Assembly (NCBI GenBank): GCA_919902775.1
Contig: CAKKRJ010000001.1
Coordinates: 1 to 56,145 of the forward strand
Direction of reading: 5' to 3'
From: Burkholderiaceae bacterium
GTDB lineage: Bacteria; Pseudomonadota; Gammaproteobacteria; Burkholderiales; Burkholderiaceae_C
DNA: 56,145 nucleotides
Every line of letters starts with the position of its first letter. Positions within the stretch are counted from its first letter, which is position 1. The position numbers were made by a program, and so were the translations under genes. Shown here piece after piece: positions 8,698-18,436 of this stretch. The notes below the pieces were generated by a model. The model searched no databases, was not told the origin of the DNA, and saw nothing but the letters and a program-made list of their open reading frames with translations.

Positions 8698-11088
8698 ATG
8701 TCTGATCTTTTCAGTGAGACCGCTTTGGTCGTTCCCTTTGAGCAATTGCGCATGACCGATGTCGAGTCGGTCGGTGGCAAAAATGCCAGTCTGGGGGAGA
8801 TGATTTCCCAGTTGCCCTCCGGCGTGCGGGTCCCGACCGGTTTTGCAACCACGGCCCATGCGTTCCGGCAGTTTTTGGCTTTTGGTGGCTTGACCGAGCG
8901 CATCAATGCCCAGCTGGATGTTTTGGACGCCGATGACGTGCGGGCTTTGGCTGCGACCGGTGCGGCGATCCGCGCGATGGTCGAAGCCCAGCCCTTCCCT
9001 GCCGATCTGGAAAAAGCCATTCGCGATGCATTTGTGCGCTTGCAAGGCAGCAACCCGGATGCTTCTTTTGCAGTGCGCTCTTCGGCCACAGCCGAAGACC
9101 TGCCTGACGCTTCCTTTGCCGGTCAGCAAGAGACCTTTTTGAACGTGGTCGGCATCGAAGACGTGTTGCACAAGATGAAAGAGGTGTTTGCCTCCCTGTA
9201 CAACGACCGTGCGATCAGCTACCGCGTGCACAAAGGCTTTGCGCACGCCGATGTGGCCTTGTCGGCAGGTGTGCAGCGCATGGTGCGCTCGGACCTGGGC
9301 GCCGCAGGCGTCATGTTCACCATCGACACGGAGTCGGGTTTTGAAGACGTGGTGTTCATCACCTCCAGCTATGGCCTGGGTGAGACGGTGGTGCAAGGTG
9401 CGGTGAATCCAGACGAGTTTTATGTGCACAAGCCCATGCTCGCGGCCGGCAATCGCTGCGTCATTCGCCGAAATTTGGGCTCCAAGCTGATCGAGATGGT
9501 GTTTGCCAGCCCGGAAGAAAAAGCCACTTCGGGCAAGTTGGTCAAAACCACCGACGTGCCCGCCGAATTGCGCAACCGCTACAGCCTGACCGATGCAGAA
9601 GTCGAGCAATTGGCCCGGTATGCGGTGGTCATTGAGCAGCACTACGGGCGCCCGATGGACATCGAGTGGGGCAAAGACGGCACCGATGGTTTGCTGTACA
9701 TCTTGCAAGCCCGCCCTGAAACAGTGAAGAGCCAGGCCAAAGGCACACCCGAATTGCGTTACAAGCTCAAAGGCAAAAGCACCGTGCTGGCCGAGGGCAG
9801 GGCGATTGGTCAGAAAATCGGCACGGGCCCCGTGCGGCTGGTGCACAACATCAGCGAAATGGACAAGGTCCAGCCCGGTGATGTGCTGGTCACCGACATG
9901 ACCGATCCGAACTGGGAGCCGGTGATGAAGCGGGCCAGCGCCATCGTCACCAACCGCGGCGGACGCACGTGCCATGCCGCCATCATTGCCCGCGAACTGG
10001 GCATTCCTGCGGTGGTGGGTTGCGGCAACGCCACCGACCAATTGACCGAGGGCACCCTGGTCACGGTGAGCTGCGCCGAGGGCGATACCGGCCACATTTA
10101 CGATGGCTTGCTGGAAACCGAAATCAGCGAAATCCAGCGCGGCGTGTTGCCTGAGATCAAGACCAAAATCATGATGAACGTGGGCAATCCCCAGCTGGCC
10201 TTTGATTTTGCGCAGCTGCCCAATGCGGGTGTGGGCCTGGCGCGACTGGAGTTCATCATCAACAACAACATTGGTGTGCACCCCAAGGCCATTCTGGATT
10301 ACCCCGCCATCGATGCCGACCTGAAAAAAGCGGTGGAGTCAGTGGCCCGCGGCCACGCGTCCCCACGTGCTTTTTATGTCGACAAAGTGGCGGAGGGCGT
10401 GGCCAGCATCGCGGCGGCGTTCTGGCCCAAGCCGGTGATTGTGCGTTTGTCGGATTTCAAGAGCAACGAATACCGCAAACTGATTGGTGGCAGCCGCTAC
10501 GAGCCGGAAGAAGAAAACCCGATGCTGGGTTTCCGGGGCGCTGCCCGTTACATCAGCGAAGACTTCGGTGAGGCCTTTGCCATGGAGTGCGAAGCCCTCA
10601 AACGGGTGCGTGGCGAGATGGGGCTGACCAACGTGCAGATCATGGTGCCGTTTGTCCGCACCTTGGGGCAAGCCGAAAAGGTCACCAAGCTGCTGGCCAG
10701 CCAGGGGTTGCGCCGCGGTGAAAACGATCTCAAAGTCATCATGATGTGCGAAGTGCCCAGCAACGCCATCCTGGCAGAGCAGTTCCTCGAATTCTTTGAT
10801 GGCTTTTCGATCGGCTCGAACGACCTGACCCAATTGACCCTGGGCTTGGACCGGGACTCTGGCATGGAGTTGCTGGCGGTCGATTTTGACGAGCGTGACC
10901 CTGCTGTGACGGCCTTGATTGCGCAAGCCATTAAGGCGTGTTTGTCCCAAGGCAAATACATTGGCATTTGCGGTCAGGGCCCCAGTGACCACCCCGACTT
11001 TGCGGATTGGCTGATGGCCCAGGGCATCAGCTCGATCTCGTTGAATCCGGACACGGTCATCGCGACCTGGACCCATTTGGGTCGCTGA
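8698..11088 (+). CDS. ppsA: Phosphoenolpyruvate synthase
   Basis: PpsA makes PEP from pyruvate and ATP, releasing AMP and phosphate, for gluconeogenesis on three-carbon or acetate-type substrates. The 796-residue product has three parts: an N-terminal ATP-grasp-like domain ([13 protein letters not shown] near the start), a phosphohistidine swivelling domain with [17 protein letters not shown] (catalytic His about 426), and the C-terminal PEP-binding barrel ending in [20 protein letters not shown] and GICGQGPSD. The start is ATG 8698 with TTGGAG just upstream; a slightly longer reading from 8686 lacks one. It is divergent from its regulator ppsR, and a sodium/solute symporter follows 22 bp downstream, suggesting an operon serving uptake and gluconeogenic entry. 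Confidence 0.97.
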   Translation: MSDLFSETALVVPFEQLRMTDVESVGGKNASLGEMISQLPSGVRVPTGFATTAHAFRQFLAFGGLTERINAQLDVLDADDVRALAATGAAIRAMVEAQPFPADLEKAIRDAFVRLQGSNPDASFAVRSSATAEDLPDASFAGQQETFLNVVGIEDVLHKMKEVFASLYNDRAISYRVHKGFAHADVALSAGVQRMVRSDLGAAGVMFTIDTESGFEDVVFITSSYGLGETVVQGAVNPDEFYVHKPMLAAGNRCVIRRNLGSKLIEMVFASPEEKATSGKLVKTTDVPAELRNRYSLTDAEVEQLARYAVVIEQHYGRPMDIEWGKDGTDGLLYILQARPETVKSQAKGTPELRYKLKGKSTVLAEGRAIGQKIGTGPVRLVHNISEMDKVQPGDVLVTDMTDPNWEPVMKRASAIVTNRGGRTCHAAIIARELGIPAVVGCGNATDQLTEGTLVTVSCAEGDTGHIYDGLLETEISEIQRGVLPEIKTKIMMNVGNPQLAFDFAQLPNAGVGLARLEFIINNNIGVHPKAILDYPAIDADLKKAVESVARGHASPRAFYVDKVAEGVASIAAAFWPKPVIVRLSDFKSNEYRKLIGGSRYEPEEENPMLGFRGAARYISEDFGEAFAMECEALKRVRGEMGLTNVQIMVPFVRTLGQAEKVTKLLASQGLRRGENDLKVIMMCEVPSNAILAEQFLEFFDGFSIGSNDLTQLTLGLDRDSGMELLAVDFDERDPAVTALIAQAIKACLSQGKYIGICGQGPSDHPDFADWLMAQGISSISLNPDTVIATWTHLGR

Positions 11089-11110
11089 TTCTTCAAACCA
11101 AGACCTTGCG

Positions 11111-13225
11111 ATGACTCAACCCATGGCCGCCCGGAAAACTGCGGTCTCACATTGGCGGTTTCATCGCAATGTGCTGATTTACATCGGCATCCTCATGAGC
11201 TTGATCGGGGCCATGGCCTGGGCTGAGCGGTGGGGTCTGTCACGCAACTTGATCGGCCCCATCTTTTTGTTCAGCACGGTGATGATTTATGCCTTGATCG
11301 GCATTTCGAGCCGGACGACCGACGAAGACGAGTACTACGTGGCCGGGCGGCGGGTGCCGGCCCTGTACAACGGCATGGCCACGGCGGCCGACTGGATGAG
11401 TGCGGCCTCTTTCATCAGCCTGGCGGGTGCGCTTTATTTGCAGGGGTTTTCGGGCAGTGGGCAGCAGCCCGGGGGGCTGGCTTACGTGATGGGCTGGACC
11501 GGCGGCTTTTGTCTGGTGGCCTTGTTGATCGCGCCCCATTTGCGGGCCCTGAAACTCTATACCTTGCCGGATTATTTTGACCGCCGCTATGGCGGTCGCT
11601 GGCCTCGCATCATTGCGGCGCTGGCTTCGGTTTTGTGCTCGTTCACCTATGTGGTGGCCCAAATTTATGGCATCGGACTGATCGCATCCCGTTTGACGGG
11701 CGTTCAGTTTGAAATTGGCATCTTGCTGGGCTTGGGCGGCGTGCTGTTGTGTTCTTTCCTGGGCGGCATGCGCGCCATCACCTGGACGCAAGTGGCTCAG
11801 TACATCATGTTGTTGTTGGCTTTCATGATTCCCGTGTCCTGGCTGGCCTACAAACAACTGGGCAACCCTTTGGCCCCCCTGGTTTACGGGCAACAACTGG
11901 CGCACATCGAGGCCATTGAAAAGAAGTTGATCAACGATCCTGCTGAAATCGAGGTGCGCCAAGAGTTCGCACGCCGGGCCCAGGTGTTTGAGGCGCGCCT
12001 TGAAAACGTCGAACAGTCCATGGTCCAATTGCGTCAAGAGCTGGAAGAACAAATCCGTGTGCTCAAGGCGCAATCGGCCGATTACGCCTCGATCGCGCAA
12101 GCCCGGCGTGCGCTATTGGCGGTGCCTCGCGATGCCGCTTCAGCGCGGGAGCAGTGGACGCGTGCCATGCATGAAAACCGCGATCGTGCCAAACCTTTGG
12201 GCGGTATGCCTGTCCATGCCCAGGCCTTTGCAGGCAACCCGGAGGGCAGTCCTGAAGAGGTCAAATTGTTCGGTGAGTCGCGGCTCAATTTTCTGGCCTT
12301 GGTGTTTTGTCTCATGGTGGGTACCGCTGGTTTGCCACATTTGCTGACGCGGTTCTACACCGTCCCGTCTGTGGCCCAGGCACGCAGTTCGGTGGCCTGG
12401 TCCTTGTTTTTCATCGGTTTGTTGTACCTGAGTGTTCCTGCTTTGGCTGTGCTGGTGAAGTTCGAGGTTCTGAATAATTTGGTGGGTAGCAGTTTTGAAG
12501 AATTGCCTGGCTGGATGGCCCAATGGGCCCGGCTGGATTCGGCTTTGCTGGAATTTTCCGATGTCAACGGTGACCGGGTCTTGCAGTTGGGTGAACTGAA
12601 ACTGGGGGCGGACATGATCATGCTGGCGACACCGGAGTTGGGCGGCATGCCTTTTGTGGTGTCGGGTCTGGTGGCGGCCGGAGGACTGGCGGCCGCTTTG
12701 TCAACAGCCGATGGTTTGTTGTTGACCATCAGCAATGCGTTGGTGCACGACATTGGCCCCGGGCGTGGGCGCAAACCCAAATCGGCTGAAGGGCGGGTCA
12801 TTCTGTCTAAATTCGCCTTGTTGGCGGTGGCCATGTTGGCGGCTGTGGTGGCCGCTTTCAAACCGGCTGAAATCCTGGCGCTGGTTTCGACGTCTTTTTC
12901 ATTGGCCGCTGCCGCATTTTTCCCAGGCATGGTGTTGGGCATGGTGTGGCGCAAAGTGCATCGGCACGCTGTGGTGGCGGGCATGTTGGCGGGCTTGGGT
13001 CTGACCCTTTATTACATGGTGGTCAATGCACCTGGATTCCGACACTTTTGGAGCCTGGACCCGTTGGGTGGCTTGTGGTTTGGCATTCAGCCCTTGTCTG
13101 CGGGGGTTTTCGGTGTGCCTGCGGGCATGCTGGTGATGGTTTTGTTGACCTGGCTGTGGCCCGCGCATTGGGTCACCCCGCGTCAGCCGTTGGCGGCCTC
13201 CGAGCCTGGATATCCTGGCCTTTGA
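11111..13225 (+). CDS. Sodium/solute symporter (SSS family, VC_2705/acetate-permease-like) with soluble insertion and EF-hand-like loop
   Basis: This is a membrane symporter of the SSS superfamily, 704 residues against ~550 for E. coli ActP. Conserved parts include the N-terminal membrane region with DEYYVAGRRVPALYNGMATA and AADWMSAASFISLAGALY, and the later AAGGLAAALSTADGLLLTISNAL. About 12-13 hydrophobic segments are visible. Between them is a hydrophilic, coiled-coil-like insertion at about residues 245-390, rich in E, Q, R and A. At 484-495, DVNGDRVLQLGE fits the 12-residue EF-hand calcium loop. Substrate is unknown; acetate, pyruvate or a similar monocarboxylate is plausible from ActP similarity and the position 22 bp after ppsA. 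The C-terminus is short and cytoplasmic. Confidence 0.85.
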   Translation: MTQPMAARKTAVSHWRFHRNVLIYIGILMSLIGAMAWAERWGLSRNLIGPIFLFSTVMIYALIGISSRTTDEDEYYVAGRRVPALYNGMATAADWMSAASFISLAGALYLQGFSGSGQQPGGLAYVMGWTGGFCLVALLIAPHLRALKLYTLPDYFDRRYGGRWPRIIAALASVLCSFTYVVAQIYGIGLIASRLTGVQFEIGILLGLGGVLLCSFLGGMRAITWTQVAQYIMLLLAFMIPVSWLAYKQLGNPLAPLVYGQQLAHIEAIEKKLINDPAEIEVRQEFARRAQVFEARLENVEQSMVQLRQELEEQIRVLKAQSADYASIAQARRALLAVPRDAASAREQWTRAMHENRDRAKPLGGMPVHAQAFAGNPEGSPEEVKLFGESRLNFLALVFCLMVGTAGLPHLLTRFYTVPSVAQARSSVAWSLFFIGLLYLSVPALAVLVKFEVLNNLVGSSFEELPGWMAQWARLDSALLEFSDVNGDRVLQLGELKLGADMIMLATPELGGMPFVVSGLVAAGGLAAALSTADGLLLTISNALVHDIGPGRGRKPKSAEGRVILSKFALLAVAMLAAVVAAFKPAEILALVSTSFSLAAAAFFPGMVLGMVWRKVHRHAVVAGMLAGLGLTLYYMVVNAPGFRHFWSLDPLGGLWFGIQPLSAGVFGVPAGMLVMVLLTWLWPAHWVTPRQPLAASEPGYPGL

Positions 13226-13233
13226 ATCCAGGC

Positions 13234-13239
13234 TATAAT
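13234..13239 (+). promoter_or_regulatory. Probable -10 box for the rpsF operon
   Basis: A consensus TATAAT stands just after the symporter stop codon, 80 bp upstream of the rpsF ATG, at the expected place for the ribosomal operon promoter. No good -35 hexamer was found at 16-18 bp, so recognition may depend on an activator or on weak -35 contacts. Confidence 0.5.
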
Positions 13240-13319
13240 CGCAGGCTTCGCCTTGCCGCACCCCGACAGACGCTGGGGGCGGCTTTTCCAACCTTTTGGG
13301 TTAACCGCAAGGAGTCTCA

Positions 13320-13685
13320 ATGCGTCATTACGAAATCATTTTGCTGATCCATCCCGATCAGTCCGAACAAGTTCCAGCCATGCTGGAGCGCTACAAAGGC
13401 ATGATCACTGCCGGCGGTGGCAGCATCCACCGCGTTGAAGACTGGGGTCGCCGCCAGTTGGCATACCAGATCAACAAGCTGGGCAAAGCCCACTACCTGT
13501 GCGTGAACATCGAAGCCGACCAGGCTGTGATGGCTGAACTGGAGCATGCCTTCAAGTTCAACGACGCCGTTTTGCGTCACCTGACTGTGCTCAAGAAAAA
13601 AGCCGACACTGCGCCTTCGTCCATGATGAAGACCGTGGAGCGCGAAGAAGCCCGCAAGTCACAACAAGCCGAATTCGCCGCTTGA
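13320..13685 (+). CDS. rpsF: 30S ribosomal protein S6
   Basis: S6 binds the central domain of 16S rRNA as a heterodimer with S18. The 121-residue product shows [25 protein letters not shown] at the N-terminus and the typical [22 protein letters not shown] and [10 protein letters not shown] segments of the ferredoxin-like fold. An AAGGAG Shine-Dalgarno lies upstream of ATG 13320. It is the first gene of the conserved rpsF-priB-rpsR-rplI operon. Confidence 0.98.
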   Translation: MRHYEIILLIHPDQSEQVPAMLERYKGMITAGGGSIHRVEDWGRRQLAYQINKLGKAHYLCVNIEADQAVMAELEHAFKFNDAVLRHLTVLKKKADTAPSSMMKTVEREEARKSQQAEFAA

Positions 13686-13702
13686 TGCTGACCTGTTGAG
13701 GA

Positions 13703-13990
13703 GTGAACTGCACAGAACTGACCGCCTGTATTGCCGAGCAAGCCGCTTTGCGATACACCCCTGCCGGTTTGCCTGCTCTGGATCTGATTCTGGAGCACGC
13801 CTCTGAAGTACAAGAGGCAGGACAAAACCGAAAAATCCAGCTCAAGCTTCGTGCCTTGGCCTTCGGGTCTCTGGCAGAAACGCTGGTCAAGCAAGCGGTA
13901 GGCAGTGTCTGGACGTTCAAGGGCTTTTTGGCCACCCCTCGACAAGGTAAAAGCGTCGTGTTGCACATTCAAGAGTTTCAGCAAGATTAA
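13703..13990 (+). CDS. priB: Primosomal replication protein N (PriB)
   Basis: PriB is a dimeric OB-fold ssDNA-binding protein that bridges PriA and DnaT in replication restart. The 95-residue product contains [27 protein letters not shown], matching the family N-terminal strands, and ends ...[12 protein letters not shown]. It lies between rpsF and rpsR, the diagnostic position. The start is GTG at 13703. GAGGAG (13698-13703) runs into this codon, so spacing is almost nil and initiation may rely on coupling to rpsF, which stops 17 bp upstream. No alternative start in frame gives a better ribosome-binding site. Confidence 0.9.
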   Translation: MNCTELTACIAEQAALRYTPAGLPALDLILEHASEVQEAGQNRKIQLKLRALAFGSLAETLVKQAVGSVWTFKGFLATPRQGKSVVLHIQEFQQD

Positions 13991-14004
13991 TTTCAGGAGG
14001 CCCC

Positions 14005-14286
14005 ATGGCCACGTTCAAAAAATTCAACAAAGACAAGCGCCCCAAGCGCAACACCCAGTCACTGCTGTTCAAGCGCAAGCGCTTTTGCCGCTTCACCGTG
14101 ACCGGTGTCGAAGAAATCGACTACAAAGATGTGGACACCTTGCGTGACTTCATCGCCGAAAACGGCAAGATCATTCCTGCACGCTTGACTGGCACCCGTG
14201 CCATTTTCCAGCGTCAGCTCAACACAGCCATCAAGCGCGCTCGCTTTTTGGCCATGTTGCCCTACACCGACCAGCACAAAGTCTAA
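14005..14286 (+). CDS. rpsR: 30S ribosomal protein S18
   Basis: S18 pairs with S6 on the 30S platform. The 93-residue protein has the usual basic N-terminus ([23 protein letters not shown]), then [13 protein letters not shown] and [13 protein letters not shown]...[19 protein letters not shown], all characteristic of S18. AGGAGG precedes the ATG at 14005. It lies between priB and rplI in the same operon. Confidence 0.98.
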   Translation: MATFKKFNKDKRPKRNTQSLLFKRKRFCRFTVTGVEEIDYKDVDTLRDFIAENGKIIPARLTGTRAIFQRQLNTAIKRARFLAMLPYTDQHKV

Positions 14287-14297
14287 GGAGTCCAACC

Positions 14298-14750
14298 ATG
14301 CAAATCATCCTGCTCGAAAAGGTTGTGAACCTGGGTAATCTGGGCGAGATCGTCAAAGTCAAAGACGGCTACGCTCGCAACTTTCTGATCCCTCAAGGCC
14401 GTGCACGCCGTGCGACCGAAAGCAACAAGGCCGAGTTCGAAGCGCGCCGCGTTGAATTGGAAAAAGCCGCTGCTGCCAAATTGGCTGAAGCCCAAGCCCA
14501 AGGCGAGAAATTGTCTGGTCTGGTGGTCAAGCTGTCGCAAAAAGCCGGTGTGGATGGCCGTTTGTTTGGTTCCGTGACCAACCACGACATCGCCGAAGAG
14601 CTGAACAAGCAAGGCTACAAGCTGGTCAAGTCCCAGATCCGTATGCCCAACGGCCCCATCAAGACCGTGAGCGAATCCACCGTGGCGGTGGCTTTGCACA
14701 CCGACGTGGTGGTGGACGTGACCGTGACGGTGCTCGGCGAAACCGCCTGA
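14298..14750 (+). CDS. rplI: 50S ribosomal protein L9
   Basis: L9 binds 23S rRNA at the L1 stalk base and projects a long helix between ribosomes. The 150-residue product has the N-terminal RNA-binding domain signature [24 protein letters not shown], a central helix from about 40 to 75, and a C-terminal domain with [23 protein letters not shown] lies before ATG 14298. It is the last gene of the operon, followed by a strong terminator. Confidence 0.98.
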   Translation: MQIILLEKVVNLGNLGEIVKVKDGYARNFLIPQGRARRATESNKAEFEARRVELEKAAAAKLAEAQAQGEKLSGLVVKLSQKAGVDGRLFGSVTNHDIAEELNKQGYKLVKSQIRMPNGPIKTVSESTVAVALHTDVVVDVTVTVLGETA

Positions 14751-14767
14751 TCCCCTGATCGTCGATT

Positions 14768-14802
14768 GAAAAACGCCGGGTGCTTCACCCGGCGTTTTTT
14801 TT
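14768..14802. terminator. Bidirectional terminator between rplI and the convergent HerA-like gene
   Basis: A perfect 9-bp stem (14774-14782 with 14786-14794, arm CGCCGGGTG) with a CTT loop is flanked by an A run (14769-14773) and eight T (14795-14802). It can end rplI on the plus strand and, read in reverse, the convergent ATPase gene that stops at 14811. Confidence 0.9.
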
Positions 14803-14810
14803 ACCTGGTC

Positions 14811-16334
14811 TCAGCGGCGCCGACTGGAGCCCAGCAAGCTGCCCAGTACGCCGCGCACGATTTCCCGGCCAATGGCTGAACCGACGGTGCGCACCGCGCT
14901 TTTGACCACCATTTGTGCCACGCCATCGCGTTGACCGCCTCGCGGGCCGGTCGAGCCAAAAATCAAACTCGACAAGCCCTCCATCACGCCGCCATCCTTG
15001 TCTGCAGCTTCGCTGGCTTGTCCTGGCAAGAGCGAGGTCGAGCTGGCCTGGTTCTGTGGCGCTTGTTGCGTGATCTTCTCGTAGGCCGAATCCCGGTCCT
15101 GGGTGTTTTCGTACACCCCGGCCACCAAAGAGTTCTGCATCAAGCTTTGTCGCTGGCTGGCCGTGATCGGGCCCAGTTGACTGGCCGGTGGCAACACGAA
15201 CACCCGTTCGGTCTCGCTGGGGCGGCCCTTGGCGTCCAGAAAGCTCACCAAGGCCTCGCCGACGGCCAGCTCGGTGATGGCTGCTTCGATGTTCAGGCCC
15301 GCTTTGGGCCGCATGGTCTGGGCCGTCGCCGCCACGGCTTTCTGGTCGCGTGGGGTGTAGGCGCGCAAGGCGTGCTGCACGCGGTTGCCCAATTGACCCA
15401 ACACGCTGTCCGGGATGTCCAGCGGGTTCTGGGTGACGAAATAAACCCCCACGCCTTTGGAGCGAACCAGGCGAACCACCAGCTCGATGCGCTCGACCAA
15501 AGCCGCAGGGGCGTCCTTGAACAGCAAGTGCGCTTCGTCAAAAAAGAACACCAGCTTGGGTTTTTCGGGGTCACCAATTTCGGGCAGAACTTCAAACAAT
15601 TCAGACAGCATCCACAGCAAGAAGGTCGAATACAGGCGGGGCGAGTTCATCAGCTTGTCGGCCGCCAAAATGTTCACCACGCCCAAGCCCTGGGCATCGG
15701 TTTGCATCAAATCTTCGATGTTGAGCATGGGCTCGCCAAAGAACCGGTCACCGCCCTGGCTTTCGATCTGCATCATGCCGCGCTGGATGGCACCGATGCT
15801 GGCGGCGCTGATGTTGCCGTATTCGGTGGTGAATTTTTTGGCGTTGTCGCCCACATACTGCAGCATGGCCCGCAGGTCTTTCATGTCCAGCAGCAGCAAA
15901 CCATGCTCGTCGGCGATCTTGAACACCAGATTCAGCACGCCCGCCTGTGTGTCGTTCAGGCCCAGCATGCGGGTCAGCAGCAAGGGACCCATGTCCGATA
16001 TGGTGGCGCGCACCGGGTGGCCTTGCTCGCCAAAAACATCCCACAAGGTGGTCGGGCAGGCCAGGGGCTCGGGCAAGGCGATGCCGCGGTCTTTCAGCAC
16101 GGCGGCCAGTTTTTCGCTGATGCGGCCGGGTTGGCTGATGCCGGCCAGATCGCTCTTGACGTCGGCCATGAACACCGGCACCCCCTGGCGCGAGAAGTTT
16201 TCGGCCAGGGTCTGCAAGGTCACGGTTTTGCCGGTGCCCGTGGCCCCGGTGATCAGGCCGTGGCGGTTGGACAGGCCGGGCAACAGGTGGCACTGCGCCT
16301 GGGCATTTTGCGCAATCAACATGGGTTCAGTCAT
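14811..16334 (-). CDS. HerA-like ATPase of the DUF853/YjgR family
   Basis: This 507-residue P-loop ATPase has Walker A GATGTGKT at 30-37 and Walker [10 protein letters not shown] with D266/E267. It matches the DUF853 (helicase HerA-like C-terminal) family represented by E. coli YjgR. Family traits visible are [21 protein letters not shown] near the N-terminus, [13 protein letters not shown] after strand 3, and [26 protein letters not shown] near the sensor region. The last ~100 residues are low complexity and Gly/Ser/Arg-rich. The cellular role is not established; related HerA proteins are DNA translocases. It stands alone on the minus strand, divergent from yebC (71 bp) and sharing a terminator with rplI. 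Confidence 0.88.
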   Translation of the reverse strand: MTEPMLIAQNAQAQCHLLPGLSNRHGLITGATGTGKTVTLQTLAENFSRQGVPVFMADVKSDLAGISQPGRISEKLAAVLKDRGIALPEPLACPTTLWDVFGEQGHPVRATISDMGPLLLTRMLGLNDTQAGVLNLVFKIADEHGLLLLDMKDLRAMLQYVGDNAKKFTTEYGNISAASIGAIQRGMMQIESQGGDRFFGEPMLNIEDLMQTDAQGLGVVNILAADKLMNSPRLYSTFLLWMLSELFEVLPEIGDPEKPKLVFFFDEAHLLFKDAPAALVERIELVVRLVRSKGVGVYFVTQNPLDIPDSVLGQLGNRVQHALRAYTPRDQKAVAATAQTMRPKAGLNIEAAITELAVGEALVSFLDAKGRPSETERVFVLPPASQLGPITASQRQSLMQNSLVAGVYENTQDRDSAYEKITQQAPQNQASSTSLLPGQASEAADKDGGVMEGLSSLIFGSTGPRGGQRDGVAQMVVKSAVRTVGSAIGREIVRGVLGSLLGSSRRR

Positions 16335-16351
16335 CGAAAATTCCCTCCCTC

Positions 16352-16381
16352 TTGTGAAAAGTAAAATCCAAGCTCTAGGTT
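16352..16381 (+). promoter_or_regulatory. Candidate promoter for yebC
   Basis: TTGTGA (16352-16357) and TAGGTT (16376-16381) are separated by 18 bp in the AT-rich 71-bp gap between the divergent HerA-like gene and yebC. Both boxes are imperfect. Confidence 0.3.
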
Positions 16382-16405
16382 AAATCAACATTCAAGGAAT
16401 TCCCG

Positions 16406-17131
16406 ATGGCTGGCCACAGTAAATGGGCAAATATTCAGCACCGCAAAGGGCGTCAAGACGAAAAACGCCAGCGCATCTGGACCCGGGTGGTCCGCGAAAT
16501 CATGGTGGCGGCGCGCACGGGCGGCGGTGACGTCAGCGCCAATCCGAGGTTGCGTTTGGCCATTGAAAAAGCCAAAGCCGCCAACATGCCCACCGACACC
16601 ATCAAGCGCAATGTGGACAAGGCCACAGGCAATCTGGAGGGCGTGAGCTACGAAGAAATCCGCTACGAAGGCTATGGCATTGGCGGCGCGGCCATCATTT
16701 TGGACACCATGACCGACAACCGGGTGCGCACGGTGGCCGAGGTGCGCCACGCCCTCTCCAAGCACGGTGGCAACCTGGGAACCGAAGGCTCCGTGGCGTT
16801 TCAGTTCAAACACTGTGGTCAGTTGATTTTTGCCCCAGGCACCAGCGAAGACCAGGTCATGGAAGTGGCGCTGGAAGCGGGTGCCGAAGACGTCATCACC
16901 GATGAGGACGGCGCCATCGAGGTGCTGACGTCACCCGCTGATTTTGAGGCCGTCAAAAACGCACTGGAGGCGGCTGGCCTCGTGGCTGACATGGCCGAGG
17001 TGACCCTGCGTGCCGAGAACAGCATTGCGCTCACGGGTGAGGACGCGGTCAAAATGCAAAAGTTGCTGGATGTGCTGGAAGACCTGGACGATGTGCAAAA
17101 CGTTTTCCACAACGCCGAATTTGAAGATTAA
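16406..17131 (+). CDS. yebC: YebC/PmpR-family protein (TACO1-type translation/regulatory factor)
   Basis: The 241-residue product carries the family N-terminus [21 protein letters not shown] and the three-domain arrangement of YebC. It includes [36 protein letters not shown] and [11 protein letters not shown]. Members have been described as DNA-binding regulators (PmpR) and, more recently, as ribosome-associated factors helping proline-rich stretches; the sequence alone cannot decide. It heads a tightly spaced plus-strand run with purD starting 9 bp after its stop. Confidence 0.95.
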   Translation: MAGHSKWANIQHRKGRQDEKRQRIWTRVVREIMVAARTGGGDVSANPRLRLAIEKAKAANMPTDTIKRNVDKATGNLEGVSYEEIRYEGYGIGGAAIILDTMTDNRVRTVAEVRHALSKHGGNLGTEGSVAFQFKHCGQLIFAPGTSEDQVMEVALEAGAEDVITDEDGAIEVLTSPADFEAVKNALEAAGLVADMAEVTLRAENSIALTGEDAVKMQKLLDVLEDLDDVQNVFHNAEFED

Positions 17132-17140
17132 GGAAGTTTG

Positions 17141-18421
17141 ATGAAAGTATTGGTAGTCGGCAATGGTGGCCGTGAACACGCCATGGCCTGGAAACTGGCG
17201 CAGTCGCCCAAAATTCAACAGGTGTATGTCGCCCCCGGCAACGGCGGCACAGCCAAAGACCCCAACCTGATCAATGTGCCGGTCACCGATTTGGCGCAGT
17301 TGCGCCAGTGGGCCATCGACAACCGCATCGGACTGACCCTTGTCGGACCCGAAGCCCCTTTGGCCGCTGGCATCGTGGACGACTTCCGTGCCCATGGCTT
17401 GCGCATTTTTGGCCCGACCCGGGCCGCCGCCCAGCTCGAAAGTTCCAAGGCGTTTTCCAAGTCCTTCATGCAGCGCCATGGCATTCCCACGGCCGAGTTC
17501 GAAACCTTTACCGACGCGGCGCTGGCGCATGCCTATGTCGACCGCAAGGGTGCGCCGATCGTGGTCAAGGCCGATGGCCTGGCTGCAGGCAAAGGCGTGG
17601 TCGTGGCCATGACCCTGGCCGAAGCTCATGCAGCGATTGACTTCATGCTGCTCGACAACACGCTGGGCGTGGCCCACAACGCGGGCGGTGCACGGGTGGT
17701 GATCGAGGAGTTTCTGCAAGGCGAAGAAGCCAGCTTCATGGTGCTGTGCGATGGCCGCAACGTGGCGGCATTGGCCACGAGCCAGGACCACAAGCGCTTG
17801 CTGGACGGCGACGAAGGCCCCAATACCGGAGGCATGGGCGCGTATTCACCTGCCCCCGTGGTCACCGCCGAGGTGCATGCCCGGGCCATGCGCGAAGTCA
17901 TCTTGCCCACCATCCGGGGCATGGACAAAGACGGCATCAACTACACCGGTTTCTTGTATGCGGGCTTGATGATCGATGCCCAGGGCCGCATCAAAACTCT
18001 CGAGTTCAACTGCCGCATGGGTGACCCTGAAACCCAGCCGATCCTGATGCGCTTGAAGTCAGACTTTTTGGACGTCCTGTTGGCCGCCACAGCGGAAGGC
18101 CTGGACAACTTTGAAATGGAATGGGACCGCCGCGTGGCCTTGGGCGTGGTCATGGCCGCTGCCGGTTATCCGCTGCACCCTCGCAAGGGGGATGCCATCA
18201 GCGGCTTGCCCAAAGACAGTGAAGACGCCATGGTGTTCCATGCCGGAACCACCGAACAAGACGGTCAGATCCTGACCTCGGGCGGACGTGTGCTGTGCGT
18301 TACTGCGCTGGCCGACTCGGTGCGGCAGGCGCAACAAAAAGCGTATCAGACGGCCAGCCCGATCGCATTTGACGGCATGCAGATGCGCCGCGATATCGGC
18401 TACCGTGCCATCAAAAACTGA
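17141..18421 (+). CDS. purD: Phosphoribosylamine--glycine ligase (GAR synthetase)
   Basis: PurD joins phosphoribosylamine and glycine with ATP in step two of purine synthesis. The 426-residue ATP-grasp enzyme has NGGREHAMAWKLAQSP at the N-terminus, GPEAPLAAGIVDDF, the ATP-grasp segment VVKADGLAAGKGVVVA, EEFLQGEEASFMVLCDG, DGDEGPNTGGMGAYSPAP and the metal-binding region LEFNCRMGDPETQ. ATG 17141 follows AAGGAAG, which overlaps the yebC stop; the upstream TTG at 17138 is less likely. It is probably co-transcribed with yebC and the acyltransferase 15 bp downstream. Confidence 0.97.
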   Translation: MKVLVVGNGGREHAMAWKLAQSPKIQQVYVAPGNGGTAKDPNLINVPVTDLAQLRQWAIDNRIGLTLVGPEAPLAAGIVDDFRAHGLRIFGPTRAAAQLESSKAFSKSFMQRHGIPTAEFETFTDAALAHAYVDRKGAPIVVKADGLAAGKGVVVAMTLAEAHAAIDFMLLDNTLGVAHNAGGARVVIEEFLQGEEASFMVLCDGRNVAALATSQDHKRLLDGDEGPNTGGMGAYSPAPVVTAEVHARAMREVILPTIRGMDKDGINYTGFLYAGLMIDAQGRIKTLEFNCRMGDPETQPILMRLKSDFLDVLLAATAEGLDNFEMEWDRRVALGVVMAAAGYPLHPRKGDAISGLPKDSEDAMVFHAGTTEQDGQILTSGGRVLCVTALADSVRQAQQKAYQTASPIAFDGMQMRRDIGYRAIKN

Positions 18422-18436
18422 ACGCCGAGACGCAGC

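Noticed and set aside
8680..10281. A long minus-strand frame opposite ppsA
   Set aside because: Shadow of ppsA with no recognisable domain and no ribosome-binding site.
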